Shown: one piece after another, positions 1 through 6,939 of the stretch | Numbering within the stretch: position 1 is the first letter of the stretch | Layout of the letters: every line of letters starts with the position of its first letter | The notes under the pieces: generated by a model | The model's database searches: none | The model's input: the letters and a program-made list of their open reading frames with translations, nothing else | What the model was told of the DNA's origin: nothing | DNA from: Streptomyces sp. V3I7 | Lineage (GTDB): Bacteria > Actinomycetota > Actinomycetes > Streptomycetales > Streptomycetaceae | Length of the DNA: 64,000 bases | Assembly (NCBI RefSeq): GCF_030817495.1 | Contig: NZ_JAUSZK010000001.1 | Span: 2,769,001-2,833,000, forward strand | Direction of reading: 5' to 3' | Program-made: the position numbers and the translations under genes

Positions 1-116
1 CCAGCCTAAGGCCCCCGGAGGGCTGAGGAACGCCCGTTCACTCCCCGTCGAGATTGGGCGACGGGCGGTACGGGGCAAGGAGTGGATGTACGGCTACGAG
101 GAGGTGGCGGCGACGT

Positions 117-1142
117 ATGACGAGCATGTCGAGGGCGAGGGTGGCCCGGCGGATCGCGGCCGGCGCGGCGTACGGCGGCGGCGGGGTCGGATTGGTCGGC
201 GCGGCGGCCGTCGGGCTGCTGCTGGCCGAGATGCAGCTGGCCCGGCGCCATGTGGGCAACGGCACGAGCGGCCGCGTCCCGTCGGCGGAGGGCCTGTACG
301 GCGACGCCTACGACAGCCATGACGAGCCGCCCCTGCTGCTGGCGATGCTCGGCGACTCCACGGCGGCGGGCCAGGGCGTGCACCGGTCGGGACAGACGCC
401 GGGCGCGCTGCTGGCGTCCGGGCTCGCGGCGGTGGCCGAGCATCCGGTGCAGCTGCGCAACGTCGCCCTACCGGGCGCGCAGTCCGACGACCTGGACCGG
501 CAGGTCGGCCTGGTGCTCGCACCGCCCGGACCGATGCCGGACGTCTGCGTGATCATGATCGGCGCGAACGATGTGACCCATCGCATGCCGCCGACGCGCT
601 CGGTACGGCATCTGTCGTCGGCGGTACGGCGGCTGCGCACGGCCGGCTCCGAGGTGGTCGTCGGCACGTGTCCCGACCTGGGGACGATCGAGCCGGTGCA
701 GCAGCCGCTGCGCTGGCTGGCCCGGCGAGCCTCCCGGCAGCTGGCCGCCGCCCAGACGATCGGGGTGGTGGAGCAGGGCGGGCGGACGGTCTCGCTCGGT
801 GACCTGCTCGGGCCCGAGTTCGCGGCGAACCCGCGCGAACTGTTCGGACCCGACAACTACCACCCCTCCGCCGAGGGCTACGCCACGGCGGCGATGGCGG
901 TCCTGCCGACCGTCTGCGCCACGCTGGGGCTGTGGCCCGCGGAGGAGGAGCGCCCGGACGTCCTGCGGCGCGAGGGCTTCCTGCCGGTGGCCCGTGCGGC
1001 GGCCGAGGCCGCGTCCGAGGCGGGTACGGAGGTCACGGCCGCGATGCCGACGGGCCCGCGCGGCCCGTGGGCCCTGCTGAAGCGCCGCAGGCGCCGCCGG
1101 GTATCCGAACCCGACCCCGCCCCCACGGCACCGTCGGTATGA
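117..1142 (+). CDS. SGNH/GDSL-family hydrolase (esterase/lipase type)
   Basis: This 341-residue protein is a predicted serine hydrolase of the SGNH fold that cleaves ester bonds; its substrate is unknown. Block I is GDSTAAGQG with the nucleophile at Ser81, block III is the GAND motif near residue 150, and the catalytic Asp/His pair lies in DNYHPSAEGY (Asp246, His249). A basic N-terminus followed by a Gly/Ala-rich hydrophobic stretch (residues 13-38) looks like a signal anchor, so the enzyme probably acts at or outside the membrane. The C-terminal 25 residues are Arg-rich and then Pro-rich. The ATG at 117 was chosen because GAGGAGGTGG lies 9 bases upstream; an ATG at 126 is the alternative. 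A GC hairpin follows the stop codon. Confidence 0.88.
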   Translation: MTSMSRARVARRIAAGAAYGGGGVGLVGAAAVGLLLAEMQLARRHVGNGTSGRVPSAEGLYGDAYDSHDEPPLLLAMLGDSTAAGQGVHRSGQTPGALLASGLAAVAEHPVQLRNVALPGAQSDDLDRQVGLVLAPPGPMPDVCVIMIGANDVTHRMPPTRSVRHLSSAVRRLRTAGSEVVVGTCPDLGTIEPVQQPLRWLARRASRQLAAAQTIGVVEQGGRTVSLGDLLGPEFAANPRELFGPDNYHPSAEGYATAAMAVLPTVCATLGLWPAEEERPDVLRREGFLPVARAAAEAASEAGTEVTAAMPTGPRGPWALLKRRRRRRVSEPDPAPTAPSV

Positions 1143-1149
1143 CCCACAC

Positions 1150-1170
1150 CTGGGGGCTCCGCCCCCCCAG
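1150..1170 (+). terminator. Hairpin after the SGNH hydrolase gene
   Basis: The sequence ctgggggc-tccg-ccccccag folds into a short G/C-only stem 8 bases past the stop codon. No T-run follows, which is common for Streptomyces terminators. Confidence 0.4.
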
Positions 1171-1462
1171 CCCCCCGGCCTAATGCCCACCCACCACCCG
1201 TTCGCGGTGGGCCAGGAGGTGAACCCTTCAACCCGCCGAGTCGGGCGGCGGGTGGGCATAGGTCCCGGGGGTCCAGGGGGCAGAGCTCCCTGGGACGGCG
1301 CCCCCTGCACCCGCACGATTCCCGCCCGACCGCCGGAGGCCAAAGCAAGCGCTTAGCAAATTGCGGTCAGGGTCACACCGCGACAGCCGTGACCCGGACC
1401 ATACGTGCGGGTAACTTCCAAGCAACCCGACACCCCGTCACGTATACGCCGATGGAGCCGTG
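1171..1462. other. Intergenic region, no gene seen
   Basis: The gap between the SGNH hydrolase and thiolase genes holds several overlapping GC-rich inverted repeats around 1230-1310 and an AT-richer stretch near 1345-1370 that could contain the thiolase promoter. No convincing coding frame was found. Confidence 0.4.
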
Positions 1463-2683
1463 ATGCCTGAAGCCGTCATCGTCTCGACCGCCCGCTCTCC
1501 CATAGGCCGCGCCTTCAAGGGCTCCCTCAAGGACCTGCGCCCGGACGACCTCACCGCCACGATCATCCAGGCCGCGCTCGCGAAGGTCCCCGAACTGGAC
1601 CCGAGGGACATCGACGACCTTATGCTCGGCTGCGGCCTGCCCGGGGGCGAGCAGGGCAACAACCTGGGCCGGATCGTCGCCGTGCAGATGGGCATGGACC
1701 ACCTGCCGGGCTGCACGATCACCCGCTACTGCTCCTCGTCCCTGCAGACCTCCCGCATGGCGCTGCACGCCATCAAGGCCGGCGAGGGCGACGTCTTCAT
1801 CTCGGCCGGTGTCGAGATGGTCTCCCGCTTCACCAAGGGCAACTCCGACAGCCTGCCCGACACGCACAACCCGTTCTTCGCCGAGGCCGAGGCCCGTACG
1901 GCCGAGGTCGCGCAGCAGGAGGGCACGACCTGGCACGACCCGCGCGAGGACGGCCTCGTCCCGGACGCCTACATCGCGATGGGGCAGACCGCGGAGAACC
2001 TGGCCCGCTGGAAGGGCGTCACCCGCCAGGACATGGACGAGTTCGGCGTCCGCTCGCAGAACCTCGCCGAGGAAGCCATCAAGAACGGCTTCTGGGAGCG
2101 CGAGATCACCCCGGTGCCCCTCCCCGACGGCACGGTCGTCAGCAAGGACGACGGCCCGCGCGCGGGCGTCACCCTGGAGGGCGTCTCCGGCCTCAAGCCG
2201 GTCTTCCGTCCCGACGGCCTGGTCACGGCGGCCAACTGCTGCCCGCTGAACGACGGCGCGGCCGCGGTCGTCATCATGTCCGACACCAAGGCCCGCGAGC
2301 TCGGCCTCACCCCGCTCGCCCGCATCGTGTCGACCGGCGTCTCGGGCCTGTCCCCCGAGATCATGGGCCTCGGCCCGGTCGAGGCCTCGCAGCAGGCCCT
2401 GCGCCGTGCCGGCCTGACCATCGACGACATCGACCTGGTCGAGATCAACGAGGCCTTCGCCGCCCAGGTGATCCCCTCCTACCGGGACCTCGGCATCGAC
2501 CTCGACAAGCTGAACGTCAACGGCGGCGCCATCGCCGTCGGTCACCCCTTCGGCATGACCGGCGCCCGCATCACCGGCACGCTGATCAACTCGCTCCAGT
2601 TCCACGACAAGCAGTTCGGCCTGGAGACCATGTGCGTCGGCGGCGGCCAGGGGATGGCGATGGTCATCGAGCGCCTCTCCTGA
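1463..2683 (+). CDS. Acetyl-CoA C-acetyltransferase (thiolase)
   Basis: This 406-residue protein is a thiolase that condenses or cleaves acyl-CoA units in beta-oxidation or acetoacetyl-CoA formation in the cytosol. The active-site Cys lies in the TRYCSSSLQT segment near residue 91. The NEAFAAQ motif follows near residue 338, the GGAIAVGHPFGMTGAR block supplies the active-site His, and the C-terminal CVGGGQG motif carries the second Cys. The length fits the family. GGAG lies 5 bases before the ATG at 1463; a GTG one codon earlier is possible. It stands alone, with a strong hairpin downstream. Confidence 0.95.
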   Translation: MPEAVIVSTARSPIGRAFKGSLKDLRPDDLTATIIQAALAKVPELDPRDIDDLMLGCGLPGGEQGNNLGRIVAVQMGMDHLPGCTITRYCSSSLQTSRMALHAIKAGEGDVFISAGVEMVSRFTKGNSDSLPDTHNPFFAEAEARTAEVAQQEGTTWHDPREDGLVPDAYIAMGQTAENLARWKGVTRQDMDEFGVRSQNLAEEAIKNGFWEREITPVPLPDGTVVSKDDGPRAGVTLEGVSGLKPVFRPDGLVTAANCCPLNDGAAAVVIMSDTKARELGLTPLARIVSTGVSGLSPEIMGLGPVEASQQALRRAGLTIDDIDLVEINEAFAAQVIPSYRDLGIDLDKLNVNGGAIAVGHPFGMTGARITGTLINSLQFHDKQFGLETMCVGGGQGMAMVIERLS

Positions 2684-2724
2684 GCACCGCTCCTTGTAAC
2701 CGTCGCGGGACCCACCGTGACCTG

Positions 2725-2761
2725 CGGCCCGGCCTTCGGGAGTCTCCCGGACGCCGGGCCG
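2725..2761 (+). terminator. Terminator-like hairpin after thiolase
   Basis: The outer stem cggcccggc/gccgggccg encloses an inner cggga/tcccg stem, about 40 bases past the thiolase stop codon. Confidence 0.55.
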
Positions 2762-2957
2762 ATTCGTGATCCAATCTCCCCCAGGATGTGACCTATCTCC
2801 CTCGGGGGAGCATCGGCGCAGGTCAGCGCGGAGAGAGGGGCCCTCCTGGGGCCGACCCCCTGTCCGTTTCGTGACGTTACGCACTGACAGCTGGTTAGTC
2901 CTCCCTTCAAGCTGATGTAGGAAGTCGGGGGTCGACTTTGAACCAGGGAGTTCGTAC

Positions 2958-3794
2958 GTGAGCGTCATGCCCATAGCCCTGCTGGTCACCACGGCCGCCA
3001 CCGGCGCCGTGGGTGTCGCCGTCCTGCGCACCGTTCTGAAACTGCGCCGCCAGGTCGCGGACCTGCAGGCCCAGCTCGCCGAGAACGCCGCGAGCCACGC
3101 CGCCGCCACGCGCGCGCTGCTGCCGTCCGCGCGCACGAGCGACGCCACCACGAGCGACGCCACCGCGATCCGGGCGGCCGTGGCCGAGGCGCTCGCCGAG
3201 GAGCGGGAGCGGGAGCTGGCCGAGGCGCGCGCGTTCTGGGCCGCCCAGGAGTCGCGGGACATCTCCGACGCGCCCACGCTGCTGGGCCTGGCCGACAGCG
3301 AGCTGTTCCTGCCCCGGCAGGCCGATCTCGCGGGCCTGGACCCGCTGGAGCCGGTGACCGAGCAGGCCGCCGACCCCGACGAACTCACGGACTTCCTCCA
3401 GCAGGGCGCCTCGGGCGAGTCGGCCGAGCTGGCCGCGGCCCGCCGCCGCCACCCCTCGCACCCCGACTTCGTCCCCGTGCAGTCCCCGGTCGTGAGCGAC
3501 CACGAGCGCACGGTCGCCACCCTGGAGCAGCTGGCCGAGGAGCGAGTCGAGCTGACCGACGTTCGCCCGGGACCGCTGGGCACCCTCGACGTCTACGTCT
3601 TCGCCGACGGCACCACCCTGTGCATGACGCCGGGCCACCGCGAGACCGCGGAGCGCCTGGCGGCGACGCTGCGCTCGGGCGACACCGCGTATCTGCTGGG
3701 CGGCTCGGGCATATCCGGCGCCTACACGCTGACGTTCGCGTGCGGCGAGGAGAGCGTCTACATCCTGGCCGACCGGGTCATAGCCTCGCTCTAG
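2958..3794 (+). CDS. Protein of unknown function with N-terminal membrane segment
   Basis: This 278-residue protein is not recognised. One hydrophobic segment (residues 3-22) is followed by a short coiled-coil-like stretch (residues 24-45). The middle is Glu/Ala-rich and charged. The C-terminal ~110 residues alternate hydrophobic and charged residues (VELTDVRPGPLGTLDVYVF onward) and look like a small folded beta domain. It is probably a membrane-anchored cytosolic or periplasmic protein. The GTG start at 2958 follows GGGAG by about 8 bases. The next gene converges on it, with a small hairpin between the two. Confidence 0.8.
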   Translation: MSVMPIALLVTTAATGAVGVAVLRTVLKLRRQVADLQAQLAENAASHAAATRALLPSARTSDATTSDATAIRAAVAEALAEERERELAEARAFWAAQESRDISDAPTLLGLADSELFLPRQADLAGLDPLEPVTEQAADPDELTDFLQQGASGESAELAAARRRHPSHPDFVPVQSPVVSDHERTVATLEQLAEERVELTDVRPGPLGTLDVYVFADGTTLCMTPGHRETAERLAATLRSGDTAYLLGGSGISGAYTLTFACGEESVYILADRVIASL

Positions 3795-3808
3795 GGCCTG
3801 TCCTGGTC

Positions 3809-3826
3809 GCGCGCCCCCCGGCGCGC
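3809..3826. terminator. Short hairpin between convergent genes
   Basis: gcgcgcc-cccc-ggcgcgc is a perfect 7-bp stem between two convergent stop codons and could act in both directions. Confidence 0.4.
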
Positions 3827-3836
3827 GGCAGTCCCC

Positions 3837-4148
3837 TCACACACCGGCGCGCTTCTGTGCCTCCTCCACCAGCCGCACCGCTTCCTCGACTCCGGCGTCG
3901 GTGCTCAGCACGACCGCCAAGTCGTGCCCGGCGACGGTGATCTGGTCGGCGGCCGCGAACATCCCGGCGTCCGGCATCTCGCGCGGCTGACCGGACGGAT
4001 CCTCGATGAGCTGGGCGCGCACGGCCAACTCCCTGGCCAACCGCAGCGCCTCGGCGGCGGCCCCGCGCTGGAGACGGCTCTGCGGCGCCGCCCGCAACCG
4101 GTCGGCGAAGTGATCCACTGCTCGGGCCAAGGGCGTCGTATCAACCAC
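3837..4148 (-). CDS. Small conserved-looking protein of unknown function
   Basis: This protein of about 103 residues, read from the GTG at 4148, begins with VDTTPLARAVDHFADRLRAAP. It is mostly helical, Ala/Leu/Arg-rich and soluble, with no signal peptide or recognised catalytic motif. No strong ribosome-binding site was found for either this start or the upstream one at 4205; the residues before 4148 look non-coding, which is why the shorter form was chosen. It converges with the preceding gene and diverges from the DUF4287 gene. Confidence 0.6.
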   Translation of the reverse strand: MVDTTPLARAVDHFADRLRAAPQSRLQRGAAAEALRLARELAVRAQLIEDPSGQPREMPDAGMFAAADQITVAGHDLAVVLSTDAGVEEAVRLVEEAQKRAGV

Positions 4149-4295
4149 GCGGTGAGCGTAACGCGTCGCACCGGGACTGTTGCCAACGCACCGGCGCTCA
4201 GGCACGGTGGCCTAGGGCCTTTCGCCCGCGACCCCGGCACGATCCGGAAGAGAGGCCCTGAAGACCGGCTTCGTCGACAGCGTCCGGAGGCGCCG

Positions 4296-4523
4296 ATGTC
4301 CCAAGTCTTCTCCGAGGAGACCCATCGCAATCTGCTCGCCCGCATCCCCCACTGCACCGGTCGTGAGATCGCCGACTGGCTGCGCACCGTAGAGGAAGGC
4401 CCGGCCCTCCGCTTCGAGGAGAAGGTCAGCTGGCTCCGTCACGAGTACGACCTCGCGTACGGGCACGCCAAGGCGATCATCCACGAGCACGACCTGAGAA
4501 GGGCCGCGCGCAATCTGCGCTAG
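4296..4523 (+). CDS. DUF4287-type small protein
   Basis: This 75-residue protein matches the DUF4287 pattern as remembered: a helical protein with a CTGREIADWL segment followed by FEEKVSWLRHEYDLAYGHAKAIIHEHD. Its function is unknown. The ATG at 4296 follows GGAGG by 5 bases. A strong bidirectional terminator separates it from the convergent Bax-inhibitor gene. Confidence 0.85.
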   Translation: MSQVFSEETHRNLLARIPHCTGREIADWLRTVEEGPALRFEEKVSWLRHEYDLAYGHAKAIIHEHDLRRAARNLR

Positions 4524-4542
4524 CCGCGCACCCCACCTCATG

Positions 4543-4578
4543 ACGAAGGGCCCCGGGTTCGCGCCCGGGGCCCTTCGT
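4543..4578. terminator. Bidirectional terminator
   Basis: acgaagggccccggg/cccggggcccttcgt is a perfect 15-bp stem with a 6-base loop, between the convergent DUF4287 and Bax-inhibitor genes. Confidence 0.85.
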
Positions 4579-4592
4579 CGTGACGGTCGGCG

Positions 4593-5435
4593 TCAGTCGT
4601 TGTTGCTGAAGATCGCCACCAGGCGCAGCATCTCGACGTAGATCCACACCAGGGTCATGGTGAGGCCGAACGCGGCCAGCCAGGCCTCGTTGCGCGGGGC
4701 GCCGTAGGTGATGCCGTCCTCGATCTGCTTGAAGTCGAGCGTCAGGAAGAACGCGCCGAGCAGGATCGCGATGATGCCCACGATCGCACCCAGCGGGCCC
4801 ATGCTGCGCAGACCGCCGCCCTCGGCGACGCCGAACACGACCAGCAGCAGGTTGACCGCCATGACCACGATGAACGCGAGGGCAATGGCCATGCCGATGC
4901 GGGCGTAGCGCGCGGTGACGCGGATCCAGCCCGCCTTGTAGACGAGCAGGGTCGCGCCCGAGACCGCCATGGTGCCGAGCACCGCCTGGAACGGGGCGCC
5001 GCTCCACGCGGTGTTGAACATCTCGCTGATGACGCCGAGGAAGACGCCCTCGAAGGCGGCGTAGCCGAGGATGAGCGCGGGCGACGGGGTGCGCTTGAAG
5101 CTCTGGATCACGGCCAGGACCATCGCGACCAGGGCGGCGCCGATCGCCAGGCCGTAGCTCCCGGGCGAGACCGGCAGCAGGGCCCAGGCGAGGACCGCGC
5201 CGAGGACGACCACGCCGAGCGTGGTGGCCGAGCGCATGACGACGTCGTCCATCGTCATCCCGCCGGTGGAGACCGGGGCCTGCGGCGGGGCGTACTGCTG
5301 GCCCTGCTGGGCGTACGGGTTCGTCGCGTAGGGGTTGCCCTGGGCGTACCCGGCCTGCGGCGCGGTGCCGAAGCCCGCGTAGCCGGCGTCGCGGCTGAAC
5401 CCCCGTCGCGAGAAGACCGGGTTGCTGCTCCTCAT
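4593..5435 (-). CDS. Bax inhibitor-1/YccA family membrane protein
   Basis: This 280-residue integral membrane protein has a Gln/Tyr/Gly/Ala-rich cytosolic N-terminus (residues 1-65) followed by seven closely spaced hydrophobic segments, the layout of the BI-1/YccA (UPF0005, TMBIM) family. Family members are proposed pH-sensitive calcium-leak channels; the role in Streptomyces is not established. The ATG at 5435 was preferred over a longer frame to 5474 because GGAGGAG lies 4-5 bases upstream. It is monocistronic and ends at the shared terminator. Confidence 0.92.
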   Translation of the reverse strand: MRSSNPVFSRRGFSRDAGYAGFGTAPQAGYAQGNPYATNPYAQQGQQYAPPQAPVSTGGMTMDDVVMRSATTLGVVVLGAVLAWALLPVSPGSYGLAIGAALVAMVLAVIQSFKRTPSPALILGYAAFEGVFLGVISEMFNTAWSGAPFQAVLGTMAVSGATLLVYKAGWIRVTARYARIGMAIALAFIVVMAVNLLLVVFGVAEGGGLRSMGPLGAIVGIIAILLGAFFLTLDFKQIEDGITYGAPRNEAWLAAFGLTMTLVWIYVEMLRLVAIFSNND

Positions 5436-5642
5436 GTCGCTCCTCCATGGCCACCCTGCGCGGCCTTGGCTCAAGGGTAATGGATTGGCAAAGGAGGGAC
5501 AGTCCTCCGTGGGGAGGATCTTTCCCTCGCTCTGCCGGGCAACACGGTACGCGGGCGCCGGATTCCCGGCCAGGGAGATCCTCGCGCGCGCCGAAGGGGC
5601 CGCCGGGGGCGAGGAGAACGAGAGGGAAGCGGCAGGGGAAGG

Positions 5643-5726
5643 TGCCCGGAACCGGACTTGAACCGGTACGCCCGCGAGGGGCAGCGAGGTTTAAGCTCGC
5701 CGTGTCTGCTATTCCACCATCCGGGC
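5643..5726 (-). tRNA. bldA: tRNA-Leu(UAA), the bldA tRNA
   Basis: The minus-strand transcript folds as an 84-nt class II tRNA. The 7-bp acceptor stem is GCCCGGA/TCCGGGC with an A discriminator. The anticodon stem GCGAG/CTCGC closes the loop CTTAAAC, giving anticodon UAA. A long variable arm (CTGCCCCTCGCGGGCG region) and a T arm with GGTTCAAGTCC are present. The 3' CCA is only partly encoded (CC, then T). A tRNA-Leu reading UUA in this genomic setting is bldA, the developmental and antibiotic regulatory tRNA of Streptomyces. UUA is very rare in these genomes, so this tRNA limits translation of regulatory genes that carry it. Confidence 0.95.
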
Positions 5727-6091
5727 AGGCCATGGGCTCCGCTGTCGAGGCTCCGAGCCTATCGGGATACCTCTGCCTGGCTGCCGGCGAGAGATCCCGA
5801 TGTTGTCTTATTTTATTGATGTCTGAGGGAGCATCAGACCACGGTATGAGCCGTCCGCACTTGCCACCAGCGTTGCGTGCGAGGGGGGCGCTCGTACGGG
5901 GAATGACGGAATTTCACCGTCCGAAGAAGGGGGCTCCCCCCGTTCTCGTCATCCCCAGGTATGAGGCGGCGCCGCGCGCTCAGACCGCAGTCGGCCCCCG
6001 GAACCGGAACAGCGGCTGACGTCCCGCGCGCGGACGGAGGAGACGATGGACGACGTCCCCGAAACCGCCGCCCCGACAGGAGCCCTCTTCC
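5727..6091. other. Intergenic region between bldA and ABC transporter
   Basis: These 365 bases separate two divergent genes. An AT-rich tract, cttattttattgatg, at about 5809-5823 stands out in the GC-rich background and is the likeliest site of the bldA promoter or of a divergent promoter. No coding frame was supported. Confidence 0.4.
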
Positions 6092-6901
6092 GTGACCATC
6101 ACACCCCTCGCCGGCAAAGCCACCGCCGTGGCCGCACGCGCCACGGAGCTGTCGAAGATCTACGGGCAGGGTGAGACCCAGGTGGTCGCCCTCGACCAGG
6201 TCTCCGTCGACTTCCGGCAGGCCGAGTTCACCGCGATCATGGGGCCGTCCGGATCGGGGAAGTCCACGCTGATGCACTGCGTCGCGGGCCTCGACACGTT
6301 CTCCTCCGGGTCCGTGCGGATCGGGGACACCGAGCTGGGCTCGCTGAAGGACAAGCAGCTGACCCGGCTGCGCCGGGACAAGATCGGCTTCATCTTCCAG
6401 GCGTTCAACCTGCTGCCGACACTGACCGCGCTGGAGAACATCACGCTCCCCATGGACATCGCCGGCCGCAAGCCGGACAAGGAGTGGCTGAACACGGTCA
6501 TCGAGATGGTGGGCCTGTCGGGACGCCTCTCCCACCGGCCCGCGCAGCTCTCCGGCGGCCAGCAGCAGCGCGTCGCCGTGGCCCGCGCCCTGGCCTCCCG
6601 GCCGGACATCGTCTTCGGTGACGAGCCGACCGGAAACCTCGACTCCCGCTCCGGCGCCGAGGTGCTGGGCTTCCTGCGCAACTCCGTGCGGGAGCTGGGG
6701 CAGACCGTGGTGATGGTGACCCACGACCCGGTGGCCGCGTCCTACGCGGACCGCGTGGTGTTCCTGGCGGACGGCCGCGTCGTCGACGAGGTGCACGAGC
6801 CGACGGCGGAGACGGTGCTGGACCGCATGCTGGGTCTTTCCGGAGGGAACCCCCAGACCCCAGGGACCCCCGGGTTCGACGCCAAGGGCCGTACCAGCTG
6901 A
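6092..6901 (+). CDS. ABC transporter ATP-binding protein (MacB/LolD type)
   Basis: This 269-residue ATPase should drive the FtsX-type permease encoded 38 bases downstream. The Walker A motif is GPSGSGKST (near residue 51), the Q-loop is FIFQAFNLLPT, the signature is LSGGQQQR, Walker B is IVFGDEPTGNLD and the switch His is in MVTHD. The LPTLTALEN and TGNLDSRSG segments are typical of MacB/LolD/FtsE-type exporters, which work on envelope substrates rather than as importers. The GTG start at 6092 follows CAGGAG. The C-terminal ~25 residues (Pro/Gly-rich) extend past the core fold. Confidence 0.95.
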   Translation: MTITPLAGKATAVAARATELSKIYGQGETQVVALDQVSVDFRQAEFTAIMGPSGSGKSTLMHCVAGLDTFSSGSVRIGDTELGSLKDKQLTRLRRDKIGFIFQAFNLLPTLTALENITLPMDIAGRKPDKEWLNTVIEMVGLSGRLSHRPAQLSGGQQQRVAVARALASRPDIVFGDEPTGNLDSRSGAEVLGFLRNSVRELGQTVVMVTHDPVAASYADRVVFLADGRVVDEVHEPTAETVLDRMLGLSGGNPQTPGTPGFDAKGRTS

Positions 6902-6939
6902 CCTTCCTGACGACTCGTAGCTCTGGACTGAGACAACAC

